This document shows, in pieces, positions 44,081-55,192 of a stretch of 64,000 nucleotides of DNA; position 1 is the stretch's first letter; each line of letters opens with the position of its first letter. The position numbers and the translations under genes were made by a program. The notes beneath the pieces were generated by a model that saw only the letters and a list, made by a program, of their open reading frames with translations, was not told the DNA's origin and ran no database searches. Source of the stretch: Haematobia irritans (lineage: Eukaryota > Arthropoda > Insecta > Diptera > Muscidae); NCBI RefSeq assembly GCF_050003625.1, contig NC_134400.1, forward strand, positions 51,278,066-51,342,065, given 5' to 3'.

Positions 44081-45358
44081 AAGGGTGATAGGGTCAAAAT
44101 TTGGTCAATATAAACTTGACGTATTTCTTTCAATTTTGCATTTAAGCACCCCTCATTTTGAACACCCATCTTTTTGAAGGTGTGTGTGTGTAGAATGTTG
44201 CTCCTATTTTGATTTTGGCATTCACTCTTCATTTGTCAAAATGCCGTCCAAGCAAGAAGAGCAGCGTATGAAAATTTTTCTCGCGCATCGCGAAAATCCG
44301 AGCTACTCGCACGCAAAGCTGGCAAAACCGCTAAAAGTTGTCAAATCAACCGTTACAAATGTAATTAAAGTGTTTGGGGAACGTTTGTCGAAAGCCAGGA
44401 AGTCTGGATCGGGGGGAAATCGAAAACCGGAAGCCGCTGAGACGACAAAGAGAGTTGCCGGTAGTTTCAAGCGAAACCCTAACCTCTCTCTCCGAGATGC
44501 CGCAAATAAGCTGGGTGTATCGTCTACAACCGTGCATCGAGCCAAAAAACGAGCCGGACTATCGACTTACATGAAGGTAGTGACTCCAAATCGCGATGAT
44601 AAACAAAATACGACGGCCAAAGCGCGATCCCCGACTGCGTGGTAATGGACGACGAAACCTACGTCAAAGCCGACTACAAGCAACTTCCGGGACAGGAGTT
44701 TTATACGGCAAAAGGAAGGGGAAAGGTAGCAGATATTTTCAAGCACATAAAACTGTCAAAGTTCGCAAAGAAATATCTGGTTTGGCAAGCCATCTGTACC
44801 TGTGGCTTGAAAAGCAGCATTTTCATAGCTTCCGGTACTGTCAACCAAGAAATTTACGTGAAAGAGTGTTTGAATAAACGTCTGATGCCTTTCCTGAAGA
44901 AACACGGTTGTTCCGTACTGTTTTGGCCGGATTTGGCATCTTGCCATTACTGTAAAAAGGCCATGGAGTGGTACGCCGCCAACAACGTGCAGGTGGTTCC
45001 CAAGGACAAGAACCCTCCCAACACGCCAGAGCTCCGCCCAATTGAGAAATACTATGCTATTGTCAAGCGGAACCTAAAGAAGACCATAAAAACTGCTAAG
45101 GACGAGCAGCAGTTCAAGGCAAACTGGCTTTCTGCGACGAAGAAGGTGGACAAGGTGGCTGTATAAAATCTGATGGCAGGTGTCAAGCGTGAGGCCCGGC
45201 AATTCGGATTTGGAAAAGCGAAAGCCTAACAGAATATTTTTCCTGAATTTTATACTAATTGAACTTGAAAAAGAAATTTAATTTGATTTTTTTTAAATAA
45301 ACGATTTCACCGATTTACACGCGTTTTCCCTTGACCAAATTTTGACCGTATCACCCTT
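44081..45358 (+). mobile_element. ITmD37E-type Tc1/mariner element, complete ends (1278 bp)
   Basis: Ends AAGGGTGATAGGGTC and GACCGTATCACCCTT, continuing inward to AAAATTTGGTCAA/TTGACCAAATTTT, flanked by TA (44079-44080 and 45359-45360). It encloses one transposase gene, now broken. The 37-residue spacing between the last two catalytic acids assigns it to the DD37E branch of the IS630/Tc1/mariner superfamily, known in mosquitoes as ITmD37E. Confidence 0.88.
44241..45229 (+). pseudogene. DD37E transposase, disabled by deletion/frameshift and a stop
   Basis: The start ATG at 44241 gives MPSKQEEQRMKIFLAHREN, chosen because the family N-terminus begins there; an upstream in-frame ATG at 44184 lies in leader DNA. 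The N-terminal part holds a helix-turn-helix DNA-binding region (to about 44620, ..SSTTVHRAKKRAGLSTY). The frame then breaks near 44625-44640, apparently with loss of tens of bases, and resumes in another frame as DCVVMDDETYVKADY. Catalytic acids: D in MDDET, D in FWPDLASCHY, E in ELRPIEKY, with 37 residues between the last two. A TAA at 45164-45166 interrupts a tail that stays open to 45229. Codons upstream and downstream are otherwise well kept, so inactivation looks recent. Confidence 0.85.
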
Positions 45359-45720
45359 TAACAGATAATTCTATAAAACTGAAGTCAAAATTGAGCTTAC
45401 AAATTGGAAATCAATCTTCAAAATTATTGAAATTGTCCTTACATTTTGTTTGAAACGTGATATTAAAGATTACGCAACCTAAATTTTAGGATGCGCAATT
45501 TACCAAATATTAAGGACAAATTTCAAATAATGAAATTTTAGTAAAAATAAGATTTATAATCTTTGCTTCAAATTTTATTAGATTTAGGACACATTTGCGT
45601 CACTCCGTTAAAGCCGTATGTCCTAGAACTAAGGCAAATTTTACTTAAAATAATAAAACAGACTTTTTATTAAATTAAATTAACTGAAATATTGAATCCG
45701 TAGATTTTTTAAATCGGTTT
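45359..45720. repeat. Family F repeat fragment
   Basis: Matches 50587-50616 joined to 51596-51756 (TTTAGGATGCGCAATTTACC-like, then ATTAAGGACAAATTTC) and 21290-21500. Termini are not identified and no coding frame is present. Its importance is that it shows the uninterrupted version of the site where the piggyBac-type element at 50617 inserted. Confidence 0.65.
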
Positions 45721-48326
45721 TTCTTAAAATCGGTTCAGATTTTGATATATCTCCCATATATAGCTTTCGCCCGACTTACACTCATATGACAACAGAGGCC
45801 AATTTTTAACTCCGATTTAGTTGAAATTTTGCACAGGGAGTAGAATTAACATTGTAGCTATGCGTGCCAAATTTGGTTGACATCGGTTCAGATTTACATA
45901 TAGCTCCCGTATATATGTTTTTCAGATTTCGACAAAAATAGTCAAAATACCAACATTTTCCTTGTTAAATCGCCACTGCTTAGTCGAAAAGTTGTAAAAA
46001 TGAATCTAATTTTCGTAAACTTCTAATACATATATATCGAGCGATAAATCATAAATAAACTTTTGCGAAGTTTCCTTAAAATTGCTTCAGATTTAAATGT
46101 TTCCCATATTTATACCCTGCGCCACACTGTGGAACAGGGTATTATAAGTTAGTGCATATGTTTGCAACACCCAGAAGGAGACGAGATAGACACATGGTGT
46201 CTTTGACAAAAATGCTTAGGGTGGGCTCCTGAGTCGATATAGCCATGTCCGTCTGTCCATGAACACATTTTTGTAACCAAGGGATTAGGTAGTAATTTAA
46301 GCCCAATCGACTTCGAATTTGGCACAAGTATGTGTTTTGGGTCAAAATAGAACGCCATTGATTTTGGAAGAAATCGGTTCAGATTTAGATATAGCTCCCA
46401 TATATATCTTTCGCCCGATATGCACTTATACGGCCCTAGAAGCCTGAGTATTGCCCCAATTTGGTTGAAATTTTGCACTAGGAGTACAATTGGTAGTATA
46501 GTCAAATGTGCAAAATTTTATTGAAATCGGTTCAGATTTAGATATAACTCCCATATATATCTTTCGCCCGATATGGACTAATACTGTCCCAGAAGCCAGA
46601 GTTTTACTCCCATTTGGTTGAAATTTTGCACAGGGAGGAGAATTAGCATTGTAGCTATGCGTGCCAAATTTGGTTGAAATCGGTTCAGATTTAGATATAG
46701 CTCCCATATATAGCTTTCGCCCGATTTACACTCATATGACCACAGAGGCCAATTTTTTGCTCCGATTTAGTTGAAATTTTGCACAGGGAGTAGAATTAGC
46801 ATTGTAGCTATGCGTGCCACATTTGGTTGAAATCGGTTCAGATTTAGATATAGCTCCCATATATAGCTTTCGCCCGATTTACACTCATATGACCACAGAG
46901 GCCAATTTTTTGCTGCGATTTAGTTGAAATTTTGCACAGGGAGTAGAATTAGCATTGTAGGTATGAGTGCCAAATTTGGTTGAAATCGGTTCAGATTTAG
47001 ATATAGCTCCCATATATAGCTTTCGCCCGATTTATACTCATATGACCACAGAGGCCACCTTTTTGCTCCGATTTAGTTGAAATTTTGCACAGGGAGTAGA
47101 ATTAGCATTGCAGCTATGCGTGCCAAATTTGGTTGAAATCGGTTCAGATTTAGATATATCTCCCATATATAGCTTTCGCCCGATTTACACTCATATGACC
47201 ACAGAGACCATTTTTTAACTCCGAATTAGTTGAAATTTTGCACAGGGAGTAGAATTAGCATTGTAGCTATGCGTGCCAAATTTGGTTGAAATCGGTTCAG
47301 ATTTTGATATACCTCCCATATATAGTTTTCGCCCGATTTACACTCATATGACCACAGAGGCCAATTTATAACTCCGATTTAGTCGAAATTTTGCACAGGG
47401 AGTAGAATTAGCATTGTAGCTACGCGTGCCAAATTTTGTTGAAATCGGTTCAGATTTAGATATAGCACCCATATATATGTTTTTCTGATTTCGACAAAAA
47501 TGGTCAAAATACCAACATTTCCCTTGTAAAATCGCCACTGCTTAGTCGAAAAGCTGTAAAAATTACTCTAATTTTCCTAAACTTCTATTACATATATATT
47601 GATCGATAAATCATAAATAAATTTTTGCGAAGTTTCCTTAAAATTGCTTCAGATTTAAATGTTTCCCATATTTTGTTTACTAACATTGTGTTCCACACTA
47701 GTGCATTAGCCGACTTAAATTTTGAGTCTATAGATTTTGTAGAAGTCTATCAAATTCTGTCCAGATCGCGTGATATTTAAATGTATGTATTTGGGACAAA
47801 CCTTTATATATAGCCCCCCAAAACATTTGACGGATGTGATATGGTATTGAAAATTTAGGTCTACAGAGTGGTGCAGGGTATAATATAGTCGGCCCCGCCC
47901 GACTTTAGACTTTCCTTACTTGTTTTTTACTAAAATTGTGTTCCACCCTAGTGCATTAGCCAACTTAAATTTTGAGTCTATAGATTTTGTAAAAGTCTAT
48001 CAAATTCTGTCCAAATCGAGTGATATTTAAATGTATGTATTTGGGACAAACCTTTACATATAGCATCGAACACATTTGGCGGATGTGATATGGTATCTAA
48101 ATTTTTTTTTACTAACATGTGTTCCACCCTAGTGCATTAGCCGACTTAAATTTTGAGTCTATAGATTTTGTAGAAGTCTATCAAATTCTGTCCAGATCGA
48201 GTGATATTTAAATGTATGTATTTGGGACAAACCTTTATACATAGCCTCCAACACAATTTAGATCTACAAAGTGGTGGAGGGTATAATATAGTCGGCCCCG
48301 CCCGACTTTGGACTTTCCCTACTTGT
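45721..48326 (+). mobile_element. HINE-B copy B2 inserted in an older HINE-B, with three 3' ends
   Basis: 45721-46108 is internal HINE-B sequence ending TTTCCCATATT. A new HINE-B starts there (TATACCCTGCGCCACACTG, 46110). Its central region has eight CGGTTCAG anchors from 46375 to 47446, each exactly 153 bp apart. The 3' end is at about 47925 (GGCCCCGCCCGAC, CCTTACTTGTTTT). Two more 3'-terminal blocks follow: 47930-48100 (cut short) and 48108-48326. Non-coding. Confidence 0.85.
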
Positions 48327-49457
48327 TTTTTTACTACTGGCCATAGCAACATACCGGGGAACTGTCAAGCAGATTAGTTAGCAAGGCTAGGAACTAGAAT
48401 CTGATAACAAAGCATTCGTAAAAATGAACTAAATATGAACTAAAACCAAGTTTCCTCCGAACTAATGAACTAAAACCAAAATTCTTATAAAATGATAATT
48501 CTGACTTTCTTTATTACAGAAAGCTTATCATACATACGAATAACACTTGGCATAACACTTTTAGTTCATTCGTGCTAAGAAGTATTCAATCCTTTTAAAA
48601 CTTAAGAATACACACTTGTTAGAATATAGGAAATTTTCCTATATTTGTCTTATCTACCTGCAATCGATACCTGTCATCGAAGTAATCGATATGTTTGCGC
48701 GTGGGTTGTTATTTTAGTTGGAATCGCGTTGTTATGGTATACGGAGGCATTGTTAAAAAATAATATAGTAAAATAATATAATAAATAAAAATAAATATAT
48801 AAAATATTTGTTATTTTAAATTAGTGAGAAAAAATTAAGTTCGTGATGGTGTATAAAGAAAGAAAACAGAATAACAACCCCTTCATTCGTCTTCATTTTG
48901 GAAATTGAAATTATAAAAGAAGGACAAAATCGTTACGCAGCAACTTATTAAAAGTTAAAGGTACAAGAAGAAAAAAGTGTGGTTTACAGTTGATGATATT
49001 TAATGGAAATTGGAAATAGTGGAATAATAAAATAATATTTCAAGGCCAGTCGATGCTGTTGATTCTTAATAAATATATTTAATATACTAATAAAACATGT
49101 ATTTTATAGAAGAACAATTGCCTATACAAATAAATAAAATTGTATTTAAAAACGAAGGTAAGCAGTCCTAAGTTTGAATTAAAAAGGTTTACCACAAATA
49201 TTTATGATTTGTCCCAATGAATGAAAAAAGTTCAATAAAATTCCATATTCCATATATGAATTCAATTCAGTTAATTTTTTTCATTCTGTAGTATAAGGGT
49301 ACACAAATATAGGAAAATATTAACTAATATATGGAATGAATTCAACGACAATCACAACGTTCAAAAAAATAAAAATGTCTTTGGCGCTATACGAAATTCA
49401 ACTTTCTTCACAATTAGTTCATTTTAACTTAAGGAAGGGGTCACTCTTTTCTGGGTG
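48327..49457 (-). mobile_element. MITE-4 copy, reverse orientation, one end intact
   Basis: The right end TCACTCTTTTCTGGGTG is at 49441-49457. The interior matches 36763-37347 and 39317-40070 read backwards (GGAATCGCGTTGTTATGG, CATACGAATAACACTTGG, CAAGGCCAGTCGATGC). The left end near 48345 is not recognisable. Unlike the other copy it has no HINE-B inside, so it gives the pre-insertion state of that site. Confidence 0.75.
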
Positions 49458-50110
49458 TGAAATTTTGAATTTATAGATTTAAGATCAAAATGCATCAAAT
49501 GTAGGTTAAGAGTAATTTAGCATCTTTGGCTTACATTTTTTAATTATACGTTATAATTTAGATTTCTAAATTGGCATTTATTTGAACGTGAATACATTTA
49601 TTAATATACCGCGAAAAACGAATGAAAATTCGATAAATGACATCAGTATTTGATTTGATTTATTTATTTATTATTGTAAATCTAGTACAACAAGATTTGA
49701 TATCTTATAAATTACAGTACTAGCTGGTATTTGGCAATACAAATGATTTGAAATTATTATTAGAATTATACTTAGTATTAATATAAATTTTAATATAATT
49801 TTAAGATTTTAAATAATTTAACATAACAATAAAAGGCGATGATCAACAGAATTTTAATTTTATTGATCCCAGATTTAAAACAAGACAGACACATTTCTCT
49901 GATATAAAGTTTTTCTCCCTGTTCAGAACTCAATAAACTTTTCAATGAAGTCGTTTTGTCCTTATGGTTAAGTGATTCAGCTTATAACTTGGTATCTTAA
50001 CGTAAATTGTTAAAATTTTCTAAAATTAACGTAATATTTCCCCACTGATGGGAAATAGATCTACAGTATGGTGCAGGACATAATAGTCAGCCCTGATCGT
50101 CTTTACCCTC
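49458..50110. other. Unassigned DNA, MITE-1 fragment and HINE-B 3' scrap
   Basis: 49458-49850 has no recognised repeat or gene. 49880-50035 resembles MITE-1 interior (TTTTCAATGAAGTCGTTTTG, GGTTAAGTGATTCAGC). 50040-50110 is a decayed HINE-B 3' end (ATAGATCTACAGTATGGTGC). Confidence 0.5.
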
Positions 50111-50129
50111 AAAAAATATTCAGGTTGTA

Positions 50130-50580
50130 AAGAGTGGTTAAAATTTCAAGGGCCGATGTTGATTTTGAATAAAACACAAACTATTTAGGAAATTATTGTA
50201 ATTTTATTTTATTATGATATATTGGTATTACTCAATTATGTATGGAACAAAATATCGGCCAAATGGGCGCCGCGATTTCGATGACGCTGAGGCATAATGA
50301 AGATTCTATGCCGATAATGTGCCGAATTATCACATCCTTTAGATCTTGAATTGTTGCTGGCTTATCGACGTACAACTTTTCTTTCAAATAACCCCAAAGA
50401 AAAAAGTCCAACGGTGTCAAATCACATGATCTTGGCGGCCAATTGACATCGCCATTACGTGAGATAACACGGCCATTGAATTTGTTGCGCAAAAGAGCCA
50501 TTAGCTGTGTGGCAAGTGGCAGTCCTGCTGAAACCACATATCGTCCACATCCATATCTTCCAATTCGGGTCAATATGGAA
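50130..50580 (-). pseudogene. DD41D mariner 3' fragment
   Basis: Minus-strand protein similarity to the mariner at 15785-20880: MALLRNKFNGRVISRN.., CDLTPLDFFLWGYLKEK, YVDKPATIQDLKDVI. This covers the region of the third catalytic aspartate to the C-terminus, with a small deletion at the QQDGATCH motif (CHTANGS frame). The terminal repeat AAGAGTGGTTAAAATTTC lies at 50130 after TA (50128-50129). The 5' two thirds are missing, and beyond 50580 family F begins. Confidence 0.82.
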
Positions 50581-50616
50581 CCGAATTTTTAGGACTCGCA
50601 AATTACACAATATTAA

Positions 50617-51595
50617 CTCGTTCACTACCGAATTAAAAGTAGCCATTGCAAAATTATTTTTTCTTCAGAACTAGTTTATTCTAGTGGTATAGAGTACGAA
50701 ACAACAATTTTTGAAATTATACTTATGTAAACATGGATGTAGCAAGATGTCCTTCTATGTGGACATTGGTAGTCAAAGGAGTCAATTCAGCAAAATATAT
50801 ATAGAATTTTTTTTAATACTTGACCTTCAATTCTGTTTAAAAAAGTTATTGTTTCTGCATGTATTTTATTATCATATGGATTTCAGAAAATAATGCTATA
50901 TTTGATATTGTTTGGAAAATAACTAACATTGCCAAAAAAAACCGCGACTGATTTTAAAAACTTACATCAAAAATGTAACCATATTTTCCAAAATATTTCC
51001 CAATCTCACTAGCGTAATTATAATACACGATCTGTAACCATCGATAGAATTGATTGATTCCTAAATAATCGGACGCCTAGTTTTGAAAACTCTTTTATCA
51101 GAGTTCTGCTTGGGAAGTTCAAAATTGCAAATTGGTTATTAAATTCTTTACTAAAACTCCCTGAAGTTTGAATTTTATATAAAGTGCTTGAATCATTTTT
51201 ACCAAAATTGAGTCGAGTTCCTTGAAATCTCAATGTCGTGAAGTTATTTTTCCAACTCCTATGGGATTTTCAGAGCACCATACAATATCTTTTTTACAGT
51301 AATTTAGAATTTGTCCCTTCCATATAACATTTTTTGTCTAATGCTATTTAAACGGTTGAATAAATTTTGCAACGCTCAACGGCAATATTAGAAATGAAAA
51401 AAATGTGAATTTCACTTTTTCCATAGAAATAAACTTCCATAAAATTGACGAAACCTATGCTCTACAAATTGTAAATTAATATTAGAAGGACTCCCGTAAC
51501 AAACTCCAATACAAATATTAAATGAGCGTGCAAGGATAATGTACAATCAACCTTCAAAATCATGTCCTCTCAGGTGGACATCGGTAGTGAAAGGG
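50617..51595. mobile_element. piggyBac-type non-autonomous element (979 bp)
   Basis: Ends CTCGTTCACTACCGA and TCGGTAGTGAAAGGG, each bordered by TTAA (50613-50616 and 51596-51599). TTAA duplication with CCC-like ends is the piggyBac signature. A GTGGACATTGGTAGT motif recurs internally near 50759. The 60-71-codon frames inside show no transposase similarity. The paralogous site at about 45488-45515 lacks the insert and has a single TTAA. Confidence 0.88.
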
Positions 51596-51756
51596 TTAAG
51601 GACAAATTTCTTTAAAATAATGAAATTTTAATTAAAATAAATCTTTCAAAAAATTTTTTCATTAAATTCAAGACACAAACCTTTGAAATTAAAGTCATAT
51701 GTATTTGAAACAAAGGCAATTCCCCTTAAAATAAAGAAAAGCATTTTTGATTTAAG

Positions 51757-52739
51757 GTTATGGTTAAAGTTGCAGCCCAATTTAGTTTTAGGCTCACATA
51801 GACTACACCGAAAGAATTCTCTTCGTTAATTTTACGAAGAATTCTTCATTAACTATTCTTCCTGAATTCTTCATTAAAATAACGAAATTTTCATTCATTT
51901 TCGTAAATTTTACGAAGAACATTTTACGAATATACGAAACTTCTACGAAACATTCTACATTAACTTTTCTTCGTAAAAAGTTCGTACTTTTAACGAAACT
52001 TTCTTCACATTTCATGAATTTTGTGAAGAAGTTTTTACGAATATTTTACGAAACATTCTGCGTTAAAATTTCTTCATAAAAAGTACGAAACATTTTCTTT
52101 GAAATAACGAAGAAGTTTCATTGAAGTTGTAAAATTTCCGTTCGCGGCATTAAATTGTCTTTTATAATGTGCTTGAGTGTATTCCTTTATTCTATTTTTT
52201 TATGCAAGTCTATGCTACTTCTCATTTGGGTGATAGCGCGCTATGAATAAAAGTGAAGCAATAAAACTAAAAATTATTCAAAAACTTAAGATGTAAAGTA
52301 GTGATGTCATTTTTCACACTTGCAACTACAACCAAATGCACTTTCGACTATAAATTTTTTTTTCTAAAAGTTCGAACATTTTTCAGAAAAAAGTACGAAA
52401 GTTTTTCATAAAAAGTACGAACATATTTCATAAAAACTACGAAAATTTTTCATAAAAAGTACGAAACATTTTCATAAAAAGAACGAAATTGTTTCATAAA
52501 AAGTACGAAGATTTTTCATAAAAAGTACGAAGATTCTTCATAAAAAGTACGAATTTTTTTCATACAAACTACGAAAATTTTGGAAGAACTTTTCTTCGTA
52601 AAAAGTACGAAATATTTCGTACTTTTAATGAAAAGTTTCTTTGGTTGTAAAACAATGACAAATTTCGTACTTTTAACGAAATTTTTCGTTCTTTTTACGA
52701 AGAAAATTCTTTCGGTGTATTCAGTCCATTGTGATATTA
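51757..52739 (-). repeat. SINE fragment f carrying MITE-5
   Basis: SINE body 51757-51805 (GCAGCCCAATTT.., GGCTCACATAGACTA) continues at 52718 (TATTCAGTCCATTGTGATA) and stops at 52739. Only the tail-proximal part remains. The interruption is MITE-5. Confidence 0.8.
51806..52717. mobile_element. MITE-5 with internal 20-bp minisatellite
   Basis: Ends CACCGAAAGAATTCTCTTC and AGAAAATTCTTTCGGTG with TA outside (51804-51805 and 52718-52719). The interior from 52370 to 52620 is a tandem array of a unit like TTTTTCATAAAAAGTACGAA, and the left part (51830-52130) has TACGAAGAA motifs in both orientations, so much of the element can fold. Non-coding. Confidence 0.85.
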
Positions 52740-53065
52740 TTGAATTAAAGAAATAATCTTTAAATTAACTGAGATATTGCATCCTTTTGGACTAAAAGTA
52801 AAGACCATTCAAATGCAGGCTATGACTTATTTTAAGGATGCTTTTAAAGCCTGTTAAATGAGCGCATCTGTGATAAAATCTACAAGTTTTAACAACACGA
52901 ATTTAGTAAATTTTAATGCTTTACAATTTTTTCCTTTTTAGTTAATTTAACTAACGTAGCCAAAAAATTAATCAAGGAAACTTTTTCACAACATAATAAT
53001 TCGAAGAACTAAAATATAATTAAATTGGTTTTAATGCCATAGGGGCTTAAATTTTTGTTTTGTTT

Positions 53066-55172
53066 TTATACCCTAAACCACATAGTGGTCAGGGTATAAT
53101 AAGTTTGATCGGCCAAAAAATGTGCCTACCAGAAATATTGATTTTAGACCCCATAAAATATATACCGATCGACTTAGAATCACCTCCTGAGTCGATCTAG
53201 CGCTTGGTGTCCGTCCGTCCGTCCGTCTGTCCATGTACTTGTTGTTCACAGGATTCCGGTCGCAATTATTAACCGATTTTGATGAAATTTGGTACATGGA
53301 GTTTTTTGGGCACAAGGACGAACGCTATTGAATTTGGAAGAAATCGGATCAAATTTAGATATAGCTCCCATATATATGTATCGCCCGATTTCGACAAATG
53401 GGGTCACGTTGCGCGTTTTTGCAAACGGATCGTCACCAAATTTGGCAAAAGGTAATCTTTTCCATCGCCCTTCAAGCCTGCAAAAAATCATCGAAATCGG
53501 TTCAGATTTAGATATAGCTCCCATATATATGTATAGCCCGATTTTCCCAAATTTGGCCATAGAACCCTTATTTATTAACCGATCTTACTAAAAGTTTGCT
53601 AGATTCAGTCCTCTATAGTACTAACTATATGTGCAAAATTTCATCGAAATCGGTTCACATGTAGATATAGCTCCCATATATGTATCACCCGATTTTGAAA
53701 AATTCGCCCCTAATAACTTTATGTTTGACCATACAGGCCTCATTTCTTAACTGATCTTACTCAAATCTTGCACAAGGTAACCTTTTCTGGTATTAATCAA
53801 ACCCGTAAAATATTATGCAATTTGGTTCAGATTTATATATAGCTTCCATATATATGCATCGCTCTATTTTCCCAAATTTGGCCATAATATTCTTATTTAT
53901 TAGCCAATGTTACTCAAATTTAAAATTTTGATGTACTAGCCGATCGTATTTATACGTACTTATAGCTTTTACATAAGAATATTGCTCGATTTTTAGAAAT
54001 TTTGATTTATTACCCACACTAATTTAAGGATTTTCTCTTTTTTAATAATGGGCTCAATATTAGTGGCATACTAACTCCGTAGGTGCAATATCAACACAGC
54101 CAGTGTTGCTAGAAGTAGGGGAAATTCCTTATATGTAGGGTTTTTCTAATATTTAGCGTCTTGTAGGGACGTAGGGCCACAATGTAGGACATTTTCACTC
54201 AACACAATTTGTAATAATTTTTACATTTTGGTGACTCTAGAGGAGGAAATTAGAAGCCGGCAAGGCTTGATCTTTAACAATGTGTGGTAAACTTTATTCC
54301 TGTAGAAAATTTTTGACAACATTTTATTTCTATAGAACATTTTGTCAAAATTGTATTTCTATAGAAATTTTTTTAAAAATATTATTTCTATAAAAAATTT
54401 TCTCAAAATTTTATTTCTGTAGAATTTTTTCTCAAAATGTTATTTCTATAGAATTTATTGTCAAAATTTTATTTCTATAGAAAAATTTCTCACAAAAATT
54501 TGTTTATAGAAACTTTTTCCAAAATTTTATTTTTATAAAGATTTAACAAAGATATATAAAATATTATTTCTATAAAAAATTTTCTCAAAATTTTATTTCT
54601 GTAGAATTTTTTCTCAAAATGTTATTTCTATAGAATTTATTGTCAAAATTTTATTTCTATAGAAAAATTTCTCACAAAAATTTGTTTATAGAAACTTTTT
54701 CCAAAATTTTATTTTTATAAAGATTTAACAAAGAAGATTACTAATTTGGGTAGAATTCTACCAACTGTGGCAACCGTTGCCGTAATACAAATTTATATTC
54801 TAAGTTATATACGTTGCATATTCATGTTTTAAGATAATAAAGTACTTAAAACCATTTGTGTTTTGTAAAATTTTTTAAATTTAACGAAAAATATAATAGG
54901 GAAAATTGTTTGGGAATGTATAGGAAAGTAGGGAACTTTTTTTTGTCCTTGTAGGGTAAACCGAACATTTTCCCTGGCAACATTGACTATGAGCTATAGT
55001 CAGATTGACACAAAACACCCATAGACATGTACCCCTTAATTTTCTTAAATATGCAACTGCGGTTTATCTCCCAGACCTATATGTTACCCCACAAATGCTT
55101 ATGATTACTAATTCTGTAATGGTGGTTTAGGGTATGATATAGTCGGCCCCGCCCGACTTTCTACTTTACAAT
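53066..55172 (+). mobile_element. HINE-D copy D1, with a hAT insertion
   Basis: Start TATACCCTAAACCACATAG with the inverse near the 3' end (GGTTTAGGGTATGATATAG, 55125). GTCC/GTCT run 53208-53231. Central repeats 53340-53960, with AAATCGG anchors at 53344, 53497 and 53650 (153-bp steps). hAT element at 54101-54985. 3' hairpin GGCCCCGCCCGAC, then a T tract (55171-55192) instead of the usual CTTGTTT. Non-coding. Confidence 0.83.
54101..54985. mobile_element. hAT element in HINE-D1, with minisatellite core
   Basis: Ends CAGTGTTGCTAGAAG and CCCTGGCAACATTG, similar to 648-1406. The 8-bp flanks are only loosely alike (degenerate duplication). The core holds the 30-bp minisatellite, in which about 178 bp (from 54380) is duplicated almost exactly from 54559. 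The inverted HINE-D2 carries the same element at 58326-59084 in the same place, so the insertion predates the HINE-D copies. Confidence 0.82.
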
Positions 55173-55192
55173 TTTTTTTTTTTTTTTTTTTT

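Larger units (their letters stand above)
50581..52990. repeat. Family F copy interrupted by two insertions
   Basis: Own sequence is 50587-50616, 51596-51756 and 52741-52990 (the last with AATTAACTGAGATATTGCATCC, as at 45685). The interruptions are a piggyBac-type MITE (50617-51595) and a SINE fragment (51757-52739) that itself carries MITE-5. No gene; unclassified family. Confidence 0.65.
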
